Shown piece by piece: positions 1-12,367 of a DNA stretch of 64,000 nucleotides. The notes beneath the pieces are model-generated. The model made no database searches. It was not told where the DNA came from and was given only the letters and a program-made list of their open reading frames with translations. The position numbers were made by a program, and so were the translations under genes. Positions within the stretch are counted from its first letter, which is position 1. Each line of letters starts with the position of its first letter. This DNA is from Vitis vinifera (Eukaryota; Streptophyta; Magnoliopsida; Vitales; Vitaceae), in assembly GCF_030704535.1 (NCBI RefSeq), contig NC_081809.1, forward strand, positions 637,501-701,500. The letters run 5' to 3'.

Positions 1-306
1 TTTTCTTATCATCATAACCCACAAATATGCAGCGAAACAATTTCTTATCAAACTTGGTCCACAATGATCAAACATGAACACATGGTGTACATACATATAA
101 TTACTTGAAAATGACTCATTGGACTTGATATATTCCATAATTTCTAAAATAGTGAAGCAAGCCCTAGTTTTGTTGGTGATCGATAACATATTAATTGTCA
201 TTTTCATTAATTCAACCTAATTCTATTTGAAACAATCTTGCTATGCAACATACTCTAACATATTTATGCAAGATATTGATTATTCTTTTCTATTATATCA
301 TTATAT
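1..306. other. Unassigned AT-rich sequence
   Basis: AT-rich sequence left of the solo LTR. I see no coding potential, RNA gene or recognisable repeat structure here. Confidence 0.5.
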
Positions 307-311
307 GTACC

Positions 312-2838
312 TGTGGACACCACATTTTCAATTGCTCGATGAGTTTCCCACTCGAATGGCGAGCTCGCTTTTTTTGTTTTGAAATAAAAATTGATTTTAT
401 CGTTGATTAAGAAAAAGAAAATGACTTGGAGTCGCCACTTATTTTTGTTTTATTTTTAAAAAGGGTAAACAAAATAAGAAAGAAAAACCCTAAATGTGAC
501 TTTATATTTTGGAAAAGACGGTCTACGAAAAACCGGATTGGGTTCAGGGGTCAGGTTACTCATCGAGAAGGTACGGTAAAGACCGTAGCACCCCTCTAAG
601 CCCCTAAAATGAGTCTCTACTAATAAAATGAAGCAATCATGACAATTAATTAGGAAATCAATGAATACCCGGAACTATCATGCACATATGAGAATCAAAA
701 TATGTATGGTGAATGAGCAAAATGAGTGAATGCGTACCTGGGCAACAATCAGCAACGCACTATCATGGAATGAGGTTAGTGAATAAACACAGAATGATTA
801 TATACATGTTATGGAATATAGCAAAACGATCATGCATGGTAAATAAATCAATCAGACGATCAATCAGTCATGAATGCACATATGTAGGGCCCCCACCAAA
901 GCCCATTTCATCTTGCTTGAACCAATTCCGATAACCCCATTATTTGGAATTACGGAAATGGATTCCTTGCTTATTTCAAAACATTTTAAAAACAGAGGAG
1001 GTATGAAAATTGCTTGCCGGAAATAAAAGTGGCAGCAAAGCTCTATTGAAAATGTGATTATGGAACCAAAAGAAATTCTAAGGACGAAGTATGAAACAAT
1101 TGGGACCATTTGAATACCAGGACTTAGAAGAAGTTATAAAATGGGATTCCAGGAGCGAGGTACCCGGGGAAGATGGCGGCGGAGGAATTCCGGACACGAT
1201 GGGCGTCCGGAGGGAAAATGACGGCTGAGGAATTCTGGACACGATGGGCGTCCGGAGGAAATGACGGCGGGGGAATTCCGGATACAATGGGCGTCCGGAG
1301 GAAAATGGCGGCGGGGGGTTCCGGACGCGAGGATGTCCGGAGGAAATGGTGGCGGGGGGTTCCGGACGCGAGGGTGTCCGGAGGAAAATGGCTGCGGGGG
1401 ATTCCGGACGTGAGGGTGTCCGGAGGAAAATGGCGGCGGGGAATTCTGGACGCGAGGGTGTCTAGGTGTAAATGGCGGCGGGGGATTCCGGATACAATGG
1501 GCGTCCGGAGGAAATGGCGGCGGGAAATTCCTGACGCGATGGGCGTCCAGAGGAAAAGACGGCGGGGGATTTCCGGGTACAAGGGACGTCTGGAGGAAAT
1601 GGCGACGGAGGGTTTCCGAATACAAGGGGCGTCCGGAGGAAATGGCGGCGGAGGATTTTCGGGTACAAGGGGAGTTCGGAGAAAATGGCGGCGGAGGATT
1701 TTCGGGTACAAGGGGCGTCCAAAGGAAATGGCGACGGAGGATTCCGGATACAATGGGCGTCTGGAGGAAATGGCGGCGGAGGATTTCCGGATACAAGGGG
1801 CGTCCGGAAGAAAAATGGCGGCGGAGAAGTATGAGACATATGGGGATTTACGCGTGATGAAGATAAACGGGAATAAGAATGGAATGATGGGTGGGGACAT
1901 AGGCATGTTGGATGAAACGATGAATAATAAACGAAAATGGGTATGGGGATGCTAATGAGGTGAGCTTTACCGCCATGGAAACTACCCCAGATTTTATAGG
2001 ATCTCTTTCGAGTAGGGACGAGAAAATGGACGCGTACCATGGAAAGATATCAAGAAACAGGGGAAGTAGAGAAACAGAGCGCAAAAGAAGATGAATAAAT
2101 AAAGGAGAATCTTAGAAAATCCATTTCATGAATCATCAATGAATCTTCTGAGCAGGTGGGTAAACCACATCAAATGCAAACACATGCGTGATTCCTGGGC
2201 ATTTCATAATCACAAAAGGGGCAGAGCAAATTAAGATCAACAATGGCGAACACAAATGCAGGACTATCTCTCAACAAACAAACCAGTGGCCTTCAATATC
2301 CACCCCAAACAGCATAATGTTAAGGAAAAGCATAGAATAATGAGAGATGAAGGAAAGTTGTATACATACTTGGTTCCTCAAGCAAAAAGAAATCGAGCTT
2401 CAGCACTCTCAAGGAGTTTCTCCCTTTCGCTCACCTTTGGCGATGGAAACTCTCCCAGAGAAAATCCTCTACAACTCTTCGCTCCTCTCTTCTTTCTCTC
2501 CTCTTTTTCTCTTTCCCCCCCTCTAGAAGAACCTTCCCGTGCTTTTTTTTTTTTCCTCCTTTTTCTTTTTGTGCCTTGAATTTGCCTTCCCAACGTTCTC
2601 TGCTGCAACCACCTTTTTCCTGCTGAACTCCTTCTGCAGCCACCTTTTTGTCTGCCTTTTTCTTCCTGCAGCCACCTTTCCTGTCTCACTCCTTCTACAG
2701 CTTCAAAAAGCGAGGTTGATTCCTCATGGCCACTAAGGATGTGACACGTGGCCCGCTGGGATAGTGGCACCTGGCAAAAAAACGTTATCTGCAAAAACAA
2801 ACAGAGAAAAGCGACCCATGCCTAAATGGGGGTCTACA
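312..2838. mobile_element. Solo LTR, about 2.5 kb, of an LTR retrotransposon
   Basis: The segment starts TGTGGACACC and ends GGGGTCTACA, the TG...CA ends of an LTR. It is bounded by a perfect 5-bp target duplication GTACC (307-311 and 2839-2843). No gag or pol coding and no second LTR lie inside, so it is a solo LTR left by recombination between the two LTRs. The length and the leader-like stretch near 420-600 suggest a Ty3/gypsy lineage with long LTRs, but that family call is an inference. It contains the GC-rich minisatellite at 1170-1830. The intact target duplication argues for moderate rather than great age. Confidence 0.85.
1170..1830. repeat. GC-rich 42-bp minisatellite inside the solo LTR
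   Basis: About 15 imperfect tandem units of roughly 42 bp, each reading approximately GTCCGGAGGAAATGGCGGCG followed by GGGATTCCGGATACAATGGGC. It is strikingly GC-rich against the AT-rich surroundings. Because the period is a multiple of three, long frames stay open on both strands (about 260 codons each, 1124-1906 minus and 1173-1955 plus). Their low-complexity products show that they are by-products of the repeat and not genes. Confidence 0.9.
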
Positions 2839-2843
2839 GTACC

Positions 2844-3875
2844 CAATTCCATTATTTGTATATAACTATATCATTTTCAACTTTGTCCTTGAATTCTTTA
2901 AATTTGTTCTAAACTTGTAATTTTTGTTTCAAAAAATATATATATACATGCCTTAAAAAAAGTCATCTATGAAGGTCATTATATAACCCATTAATTGATG
3001 CTCATTGCTTTATAAAAAAGTTTGAGGAGAACGGTCTTATTAAAGCTGTCCAAAAGATTATTGATTGTATTGAAAACACGTATCAATGACACTTTCTAAT
3101 TATAATATTGATCTTACTTGTCAAAGTTGTAATGGTTTAATTATTATATTAAGGGACTGTTTTAGAATAAAGTTTGACTCTTATATTTAACAAGAAAAGA
3201 AATAGAAGTAGCGGTCAAAGGAGTACTCATTGTTATATTATTTTAATATATATAACGGAAATCATATTTTCATTAAACATTATTTTATATGGTGTGACCT
3301 TGTATAATTTTAATCTACAAATTTGAATACAAATTTCCTAAAGTTTGGAAAAGATGGTTGAAATTAGAACCAACAACCAAATTATCATTCCCATAGAATT
3401 TACCTTGAATTGCATATCAATTTTACCAGTAACAACCACCATAACACTGGGTGGCAGCAATACAAGTACTGATGGAAACTTTGAAGTCTGCCATCAATTA
3501 AGAGCAAAACTAGCATTGCAACTACAACTTCAACATTTTGATTCTTAATTAATCCAATAGTTACCTCAAAGAGGTGTAGGTTCCGTGAAAAGTATATTCT
3601 TGGTTTAATTAAGAATTTATTAATCAGATTGTTGATCTCAAACCAAGCTCTTGTCCGATATTAATTGCCTTAATATAAGGTTAACTGGTCTGGCATAGAG
3701 CCAAAATTTGAACAGTAATGACATCCAGGAGGGTTGGAATTAGATCTATACATTTACAGAAATGTTTCTTATTATTAGTTCTTAACTTTATGAAGTGGGT
3801 GTCTCTTAAGGAAAAAAAGGAAGTCAATAATAATACAATAGGGCTAAAAATCATTAATTTCAAACAATCAAAAAC
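2844..3875. other. AT-rich intergenic sequence
   Basis: Between the solo LTR and the lone PR-10 exon. No gene is visible. In particular the second exon expected downstream of the minus-strand PR-10 exon at 3876-4059 is absent. Confidence 0.5.
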
Positions 3876-4059
3876 CTTCACCAAAAGTAACCTTCTTGAT
3901 GATTCCAGCCCCTCCATCTCCTTCAATGATCTCAACACACTTAATGGTTTGTGGCAGGATCTTAGGGATGAGCTTGTCGACATCAAGGACAAAGGCCTTG
4001 AACATCTTGGCTGGGGGGATTGAAGAAGTGATCTCATTCTCATAAGTGATAACACCCAT
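3876..4059 (-). pseudogene. PR-10 (Bet v 1 family) orphan exon 1
   Basis: The minus strand reads a complete 184-nt PR-10 first exon, from [20 protein letters not shown] through a P-loop GDGGAGI to TFGEG, without stops. It is followed by GTTTTT, a weak donor compared with GTTAGT or GTCAGT in the intact copies. The upstream region (4060-4220) still resembles the cluster's promoter and 5'UTR. No exon 2 (DKENF, KYHT or IEAY motifs) is found in the next several hundred bases. The unit is therefore a truncated duplicate and cannot make the 17-kDa protein. A third exon arrangement with a distant exon 2 is not supported. Confidence 0.85.
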
Positions 4060-5349
4060 GATGTTAAGATTTTGAAAATGATAAAACGAGGAAGAGAAGA
4101 AGGATTTATTGGTTTGTAGGGAGTGCTTTGGGGGTGAGGAGATGTGATAACTAGAGGATGATATTGATAGTCCAAGAAGAAGGTTCCCCCATGTGTGAAA
4201 GTGTCCCCAAAATTCAAAGGTTAAGGTGATCCGTTACTTAATTATCAGAAACTTCTGGGGAGACTTCAAAGTAAACCATTATTTTTACAATAAAGAACTA
4301 CTTTTGGGGTGTAGTGATACTGTCGGCTCTGAATAATAATAATTTGAATAAATTCCATGATACTGTATTTAATCTGAAAATGATGTGAGAAGAATTAAAA
4401 AATGGATGAATTGAATTGGTAAACTTTTTGGAGTCTAGTGGACTGAAGCCTAGAGACAAGGTATTTGTATATTGGCAAACCATTACAAAATTATGGAAAT
4501 CATAGAATTTTGGGAGCAGTTAATGTAAATACTTAATTTTTTGGCTTAATTAATAAACAATTAGCAGAAAAAAGAAAGAAATCATAGCAATTGGTCACTC
4601 GTAAAAATTTTCCATGGAGTTCTCTTCACATCTCTTTCCAACTACTTTTGTAATCGATAAACAATGACTTCAAAAATAAATAATTTTATATGTCCATGTC
4701 TATATACCTTTATATCATAACTAAAAACTTTAACTAGCCTTTAAATGTGTGCAAATTTTGCTTACAACTTTTAATAATTAGCTGCTGTAATTTTTGGTTG
4801 TCACATAATTGTTTTCATTCCCACCTTTAAGACATTTCTCTTAGAGATTTATCCATTGAGAGACTTAATATGTGAAAATACCTACTTACTGTTCTTTAAC
4901 TTTGCAATATTTAACATGAATTACTCTTTCTTTGACAAGTTCTCTAATTAGGAAATGAAACTGATCTCGAATATACTCCTCCATGAAATATTGGCTCCTT
5001 AGTAATTAAAATGGTTGAATTGTTGTGACAAAACAAAAGTGTATGCTTTTTTTGCTCGTGATTGATGTTCTACCAAAGACCTTATACAATTAAACAATTA
5101 ATTAGGATCTAATTTGGGTTAGATTAAGTGACCTAAACCCATATGAACTCAAGTCACTTAAACTCAATTAAAAACCCTATAAATACCTCATAGGGGTTAG
5201 GGTTTCTATCATTTTTATTTTTCACCATCCAGAGAGAAAGAAAATAACCTCTATCCTCCTTTCCTTCATATTGGAAGTGTGTCAAAAACAAGGTTGAGTC
5301 ATCGGAAGGAAAATCGTGGGTTTATGAGACTTCCAACAACTTCAATGTC
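4060..5349. other. Upstream flank of the PR-10 orphan exon, AT-rich
   Basis: The first 250 bases align by eye with the promoter and distal flank of other PR-10 units in the window, for example the phrase near 4290 about 'acaataaagaactac', which recurs near 20665. From about 5050 the sequence becomes LTR-like (repeated 'aagtcactta' phrases, a TATA-like ctataaatac at 5178) and may belong to the neighbouring copia remnant. No gene is seen. Confidence 0.4.
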
Positions 5350-5353
5350 GTTT

Positions 5354-5890
5354 TCAACACTTAAAATTTAAGGTTTTGGAATATTTAAACCTAAAGGTTA
5401 ATATTTTAACCATAAAAATCAATTTTTTGAAAAATTGATATTGCTTTCGTTGGTTAGATCTAAGATGCCAACAACTTCCTAGAACTAAAGTTGCAATGTA
5501 TTCAACTTCATTAGTAGAAAGAGCAACAATGGGTTGCTTCTTTGACCTCCCTAAAGATGCCCCACCTCTAATAGTGAATACGTAAGCAATCAAATGTGCT
5601 TACTTTTGCTATCATCAAAGCTTCCTTCCATTTCTCTACTAGTGTAATACACAAGATCAATTGGACCATTGGTTTAATAGAAGATACCAAGGGATGCTAA
5701 TCTTGTTTATTGCATATGTAATATATGGTCTTGTTCCTATTAAGTACATCAAATTCCCAACCAAGCTTTGGAACATGATAGAATTGACAAGTCTTCCTTT
5801 GCCTTCATTTTTTAACTTTAATCCACTAACATATAGAGTTAAAATAAAATTTATATTTTCTATTTTGAATTTCTTCAAGATCACTATTGT
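5354..5890 (-). mobile_element. Ty1/copia remnant (reverse transcriptase end and RNase H start)
   Basis: The minus strand encodes two adjoining pieces of copia polyprotein. One (5657-5884) matches the end of the reverse transcriptase domain, with SLVGNLMYL followed by TRPYITYAI. The other (5354-5593) matches the start of RNase H, with VALSTNEVEYIA. This is a short fragment of an old broken element. No flanking LTR pair or target duplication was recognised. Confidence 0.85.
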
Positions 5891-6244
5891 TGCTCTATTG
5901 AATGAATGGTAATATCAAAGAAAATAAAATATAATTAAAATTAATTAGAAACTTATATATGTTCAAATAATTTAATCTTTATATAAGATATTAAAATAAG
6001 TTAAATGAGTTTGAAATAGTATATAAAAATAATTTATAAACATTAAATTTTTTTTTTCCTACAGTTTTTCTTTTCTATTACTTCTCTTATGAAGGGATAC
6101 TTAATGGCAATGTGTTTGGTCTTATTGTAATTAATTTCATTAAAAGTATAAATTAAAGGTTATAACTCCATTATTACCTTCAATGTGTATAAATTCAAAA
6201 AAACAAAACATTAAAGTAAAATTAGCTTCTTTGGTTGTAACTTT

Positions 6245-6246
<2 letters not shown>

Positions 6247-6295
<49 letters not shown>

Positions 6296-6296
6296 G
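6247..6296. repeat. (CA)n(TA)n microsatellite
   Basis: A run of CA dinucleotides passing directly into TA dinucleotides, about 50 bp, just left of the hAT insertion. It is a likely length-polymorphic marker. Confidence 0.95.
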
Positions 6297-7019
6297 AGTC
6301 AACATTATGGAAAAGTGATATGGGAAGCATCACATAAACTCAGTCAGAACCATGGAGGAAAATATCGCGAAATATCGCCGATATATCTTGTATCGGGAGG
6401 CGGCGACATGACATTTTCAAGAGAAAAATCGGAGGACGATTTTTCGCAAAAAATCACCAATAAATCGACTATAAATCGGCGATATATCGGTGAAAATCGA
6501 TAAATCGGCGATTTCTCCAAATAATCGCCTGCGGCCGCGGAAAATCGCTGATTTTTTGGGGATATTTTGCTCCTCTCTCCAGCGCGATCTGACGGCCCAG
6601 ATCACGCCCGCGTTGATCCAACGGCCCAGATGCGATTCCAACGTTAATAATGTGATCCAACGGCCAGATTTGTCCCAGTTTGTGATCTAACGACCAGATT
6701 TAAATTTCAACGGTAAATTGGTGTTCCAACGGCTATTTTAGCCCAAATTTCTTCTATAAATAGCCATTTTTCCATCAATTTCACCCATTTTTGCTTTCAT
6801 TCTTCATTTGCTCTCTCATTACTCCAATTTTAAGGTATGTTTATTTTAAATTGTAATTAATTTTGTTTGCAATTGTAATTAATATGGATGATTTAATGTT
6901 ATTTTTATATTCAATAGTAATTAATTTGTATATTTTTATTGAATTGACTTAGGTTAATTTGATTATTTAATTATAAATTGATATGTTTATTTTAGATGAT
7001 TATTTGTGATTTAGTTTCA

Positions 7020-7860
7020 CATTTAATTAATTTAATTAACATGCTAAATTATTTAATTAATTTAATTAACATGAACTAGTATATTTTGAATATGAAATAT
7101 GTTCATTTTTATGATTATTGGGATTTTTTTTCATATGCAATTATGATTAGCTTTTAATTTAGTAAATTTATCATAGAATTATATCTAGATTTAAAAAATT
7201 AACTTAGCTAAATTATTTAATTAGTTTAATTAACATGAACTACTATATATGGAATATTAAATATGTTCAATTTTTATGATTATCATGATTTAATTTCATA
7301 TCCAATTATGATTAATTTTTAATTTAGTAAATTTTTCATAAAATTAGATTTAGATTCAAAAAATTAACTTAGCTAAATTATTTAATTAGTTTAATTAACA
7401 TGAACTACTATATATGGAATATTAAATATGTTCAATTTTTATGATTATCATGATTTAATTTCATATCCAATTATGATTAATTTTTAATTTAGTAAATTTT
7501 TCATAAAATTAGATTTAGATTCAAAAAATTAACTTAGCTAAATTATTTAATTAATTTAATTAACATGAACTACTATATATGGAATATTAAATATGTTCAA
7601 TTTTTATGATTATCATGATTTAGTTTCATATCCAATTATGATTAATTTTTAATTTAGTAAATTTTTCATAGAATTAGATTTAGATTCAAAAAATTAACTT
7701 AGCTAAATTATTTAATTAGTTTAATTAACATGAACTACTATATATGGAATATTAAATATGATTAATTTTTAATTTAGTAAATTTTTCATAAAATTAGATT
7801 TAGATTCAAAAAATTAACTTAGCTAAATTATTTAATTAGTTTAATTAAATATATGGAATA
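7020..7860. repeat. 165-bp tandem repeat in the hAT leader intron
   Basis: About 4.5 units of an AT-rich 165-bp sequence. Successive copies of the phrase 'ttagtttaattaacatgaac' begin at 7221, 7386, 7551 and 7716, exactly 165 bp apart. The last unit is shortened by an internal deletion. The array lies inside the predicted 5' leader intron (6835-7977) of the transposase gene. Confidence 0.9.
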
Positions 7861-7984
7861 TCAACTATGTTCATTCTTTATCATTATTTTGTACATTTCT
7901 CATATATTTAAATTTAAATATTGACTTGATTTTTGTTTACATTGAAATCACATTCAAGTGTATTTTTATTGCAATAGATTTAGC

Positions 7985-10900
7985 ATGGCTAGTGAAGGTG
8001 GTTCTGCCCTACCAGGGCGAGATCCGGCTTGGAAGTATTGTTTACTGATTGAGGGTAACCGAAATGGAACAATTTGTAATTTCTGTGGGTTGGTGATGAA
8101 AAATGGAGGCATCATGCGATTCAAGTTTCATTTAATGCAAAAAGACCCGCATAACAACACTTAAAAGTGTCCGAGAGTGCCGCCCGAAGTGAAAGAAGAG
8201 ATACGATTCCTAGTGCATGACAAAACAAAAGCAAAAGCAAAGAAAAATGCAGATATTGAAGACATTCGTGCTCAATTACGTGGCACAATGGGGACTCATC
8301 ATACACATTTGGTAGATGAAGATGATGATGATGAAGATGTTGAGAATGAAGATGTGTATATGTATCCGGCAGATATGCACCCAGATGAGCGGGATGCATA
8401 TCGATCTGCAGTTCGTGCCTCGAAAGCATCAGAATGGGAACATGAACAATATGAGAATATTGTAGGAAGCAAACGCAAAACGGGGGAGTCTTCACAGTCT
8501 CCTGGATTACCGTCGATGATGCGAAAATCACATAGTATGCGACATTCGCAACAATCACCCCCTATTGCCCCTTCGCTTTACAAGTCTTCTGCAGCAAAAC
8601 AAAAAAATATCAAAGATATATTCAAGGGTGATGCAATTAAAGAAATGATGGGACGCTTAATTAGCAAATTCTTCATTTATGAGAGCGTCGCACCCGCAAA
8701 AGCAAAGTCTCATCACTTCAAGAATATGATTATTGGTGCACAACAACCTGATAATTACTAATTTTTGAAATGTTATATTGTGCTATACTTTTAGTAAGTA
8801 CAGTCTTTTGTGACATGTTTTACATTTTTTTTTTTATATGAAGTGCAGGAATGGGAATCGAACCTCCATCTCCATTTGACATAAAGAACAAGTACTTGGA
8901 AATGGAGTACAGAGAAATGGAAGCTTATGTGAACCAACAAAGAGAAAAATGGAAGACATATGGGTGCACAATAATGTCAGATGGATGGACAGGGCCCACG
9001 AAATTAAGTATTATTAATTTCATGGTTTATTCTAAAGGGAGCACAGTCTTTCTTAAGTCAGTTGATGCATCGAACTATATCAAAGACCACAAGTATATAT
9101 ACGACCTATTGAAGACTGTTATCAAAGAAGTCGGTAAAGAAAATGTGGTCCAAATTGTCACAGATAATGGGTCGGCGTTCATGAAAGCAAGGAAACAATT
9201 GATGAAGAAGTATAACTTATACTAGACTCCGTGTGCGGCGCACTGCATCGACTTAATCTTTGAAGACATTGGTAAAAGACCCAGTGTTATCGAGGTGATA
9301 AACAATGCTCGCAAGATAACTAACTTCATTTACAATCATGGTTGGTTACTAGCACAAATGAGACTGTATTGTGGTGGAGACATTGTTCGACCAGGAGCTA
9401 CAAGGTTTTCTACCAATTATATTGCTCTTGACAGTCTTCTTAAAAAAAGGGTCGATTTGAAAAAATTGTTTATGAGTAATGATTGGGCACAACACAAGCT
9501 GAGTCGAACAAAACATGGACGAGAATTGGAGAAATTATTGTTTGACCATGCGTATTGGGACAGAATGACAAATATAGTTTCATTATATGAGTCATTATAC
9601 GTGGTGCTTCGACTTATGGATTCTGAAGTTGTTCCCACAATGCCATTTGTGTATGAGCTTATGCACGTGATGAAAAAGAACCTTACGCGTCAAGGAGCTG
9701 GAGATTGGATGTTCAAAATAATACAAAATCGTTGGGAGAAAACACTAAAACATCCACTTCATGCAGCAAGTACTTAAGTACTATATATCTTTATAAGTTT
9801 TTACTCTGTATTTAATTTTGTTTAAAAAAATACTAACTCTACTTAATTTTATTGTAGCATACTTCTTGAATCCAAGATTTCAATATAGGCGTGGAGTTGG
9901 TAGTGATCCGGAACTACTTCAAGCGGTCCATGATGTTTTTGCAAAATTAGATCCAACTACTGAATCACTTGGTCAATTTGGAAATGAGGTAAATAAAAAA
10001 CTGTTATTTGTCTATAAAACAATAATTTCATTCATCAATTTATTTGAACATTTACTAACAAATATGATATTAACAAATTAAATGTTGAATACATAGCTTG
10101 TGCTTTTTCGAGATGCAAAAAGAGGATTCGGTGATCGAGCGGCAATTGCAGCAAGGTCAACCATGGTGCCCGGTGAGTCTTTGTAGGAAAAAATTGATTA
10201 TCATTATTGTAAATTCACCACATAAGTATTTATATGATTATCAAATTGGTTGCAGTTGAATGGTGGTTTATGTATGGGAATCAAACACCTACATTGAGAA
10301 AGTTAGCCATCAAAGTTCTCTCACAAACTGCGTCATCTACTGCATGTGAGAGAAATTGAAGCACGTTTGCTCTCATCCACACAAAGCAACGAAATCGTTT
10401 GGCTTACTCTCGATTGGGGCAATTAGTTTTTTGTTACTATAATATGAGGCTAAAGTTACGCGATATGGAGGCAGAAAATGATCGAGTTGCTGAAAAAGAT
10501 TATCTTGATCTTCTTGACATTTCAGCCGAGGTGGGTGAAGAAGAAGATAATCAGTTGTTCCAATGGGTGAGGCCTATACACTTGGATGACGAAGTTGGAA
10601 ATCCCGATCCACGAATTGCTGCTCATGCTCAAGAATTTGGAGTTAATGTTGAACGTGTGTTGTCTGAAGAAGTTCACTCTGAAAGTTTTAGCAAAGATAC
10701 TGATGATTCCCACCAAGAGATTGACTCCACAAGTGCTGGCCATAGTAGTAGACCTAGTGCTGCAGGTACTTCTGCTTCTGGTTACGATGGTTCAAGAGGT
10801 GGAACTGATGATGGAGGTGATAATGCGGGAGGAGATATTAATGAACGTCAACATAGTCAATATCCAGTCAACCAATTCACCTATGAAAATACTTTCACAC

Positions 10901-11415
10901 ACTGCACACAGAATGAAGACCATGGCTCTAGAAGAGCTGGTCCAGGCATAGGAGTTATTGGGAAGCCTTATAGAGGAAGAGAACGAATGATGGAACCATA
11001 TAATGAGGAGTTACTTTCAGGGAGTTTTGAATCTATGAGTATAGGAACTCAATTTAGTGACTCCTCGAATGAGGCTAATGTCTACCCTTCTCATGTGATG
11101 AGTTATGGTCAACCTTCAAGTTCAACAGATGAAGAGTATGGTATGTCGCGTTATTCACCTTCTAGACAAATTTCTTACCAAGTTCCATATCAGATGGAAG
11201 GAGGATTGGGCATTAACACATGGGTGAACTTTGAGTATCCTATCCATGTAGAGGCAGTGGGCAGGACTCAAGAGATATATGCATGGCATGTTAGAATTTT
11301 TAACCAATATTATCGAGGCTCATTGAGTTGGTACCAATATTGTCTCCAACAGCAAGACGGTGTTCCTTCATCTATCAATCCCATTGAACCACATCGATCC
11401 TCATTTTGGTATTAA
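7985..11415 (+). pseudogene. hAT transposase (BED finger, DUF659, hAT dimerisation)
   Basis: A non-coding first exon ends at AAG|GTATGT (6834) and the leader intron closes at GCAATAG (7977); the ATG is at 7985. Coding pieces are about 7985-8745, 8849-9769, 9858-9988, 10097-10172 and 10256-11415, with plausible GT-AG borders except the first donor, which is unclear. Domains in order: a BED zinc finger (CNFCG at about 8080, later histidine in KFHLMQ), an acidic stretch rich in D and E, DUF659 (MSDGWTG, VTDNGSAF), and the C-terminal dimerisation domain (EWWFMYG, SSTACERN). The tail is serine-, glycine- and proline-rich. In-frame stops are TAA at 8162, TAG at 9223 and TGA at 10357. They sit in otherwise conserved stretches, so this is a recently inactivated copy. 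Confidence 0.9.
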
Positions 11416-11787
11416 AGGGACATTGTAATGTAATGTGTACAAATTATTGCTATTTAATGAAATGAAGTATTTTATGACTTTATAATGAGAACAATTACAA
11501 AATTAACATTTCTTATAGATCGACATGATATAATTACATTTAATATCGCAAATTATATCATATGTATATCAATTTTTTCTACAAAACAACTTTAAAATGT
11601 CTATTATACTTCTAATTATATTATTATGAAGTTTTCTTTACATTTCCATGAGTTTTTAACAATTTTAAGCCTACCGATATTTTTTTCCAAAATATTCGCC
11701 GATATATCTCCGATATATCCGATATATCCGTAAAATCGAAGTACCGATATATCCGTGATTACCGATATTTTCTTCCATGGTCAGAAC

Positions 11788-11999
11788 ATGCTAAAAATAT
11801 TTACCAATGGACAAGAGCCCTTAAATGAGGGGAACAAAATCAGGAATAGTATTAACAAACCCTTCATCTCATTTCAGGTCTACTCTGCCATGATGATTCC
11901 CATATAGCCTATTTACTTACCGTTTTGCTAATTAATTTTCTAATGACCAATTTGGCAAAACAGTAGACGCTTGGAGTTTATTCAATAATGGCTAGCTCA
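11788..11999. other. Distal upstream flank of a PR-10 unit
   Basis: Sequence between the hAT element and the MITE. It contains a phrase like 'ttggcaaaacagtagacgct' (11950) that recurs with changes at 15567, 21089, 35897 and elsewhere. It marks the distal part of the ancestral PR-10 duplication unit, here split by two transposons. Confidence 0.5.
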
Positions 12000-12008
12000 A
12001 TATGATTC

Positions 12009-12328
12009 GGGACAATTGTGTTTTGGACCCAGCTGGGCCCAAAAATTAAAATTTGGTTCATAAAAGTTGCATAATTGATGAGAATGATATAAAATGTGAA
12101 GAGACCAATATACCATTCAAAACTATTTTGACTATTTTCTACCATAATATTTGACAAACTTTTTTATCTTAAATTTTTTTTAATAATTATTCTGAAAATT
12201 TATTTTTTTTAGAAAACTATTTTTTTAAAAAAATATGTCATTTAAAAAAAATAATTTTGACATATTTTTAGTTATTTTTTACATACATAATTTTAAAAAT
12301 ATATATTTTTCAAGATGTTTAATTTTTA

Positions 12329-12367
<39 letters not shown>

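Larger units (their letters stand above)
6351..11779 (+). mobile_element. hAT DNA transposon, 5.4 kb, nearly complete
   Basis: The ends are inverted repeats: left CATGGAGGAAAATATCG and right (reverse complement) CATGGAAGAAAATATCG. An exact 8-bp target duplication GTCAGAAC flanks the element at 6343-6350 and 11780-11787, as expected for hAT. Both subterminal regions (6360-6520 and 11690-11770) are packed with CGATATATC-type motifs, probable transposase-binding sites. A second cluster of GATCCAACGGCCAGAT-like motifs lies at 6585-6730. The interior holds a multi-exon transposase gene. The well-kept ends and target duplication suggest fairly recent insertion, but stops in the gene make this copy non-autonomous. 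Confidence 0.95.

Noticed and set aside
1124-1955. Long open frames of 260 codons on both strands
   Set aside because: They are generated by the 42-bp minisatellite; the products are low-complexity and mirror each other, with no start context or domain.
2256-2800. Serine/lysine-rich frames near the right end of the solo LTR
   Set aside because: Compositional by-products of pyrimidine-rich LTR sequence; no family similarity.
5050-5350. A matching LTR for the 5.4-kb copia remnant
   Set aside because: LTR-like wording and a TATA-like motif are present, but the orientation and ends could not be matched to the minus-strand pol fragment.
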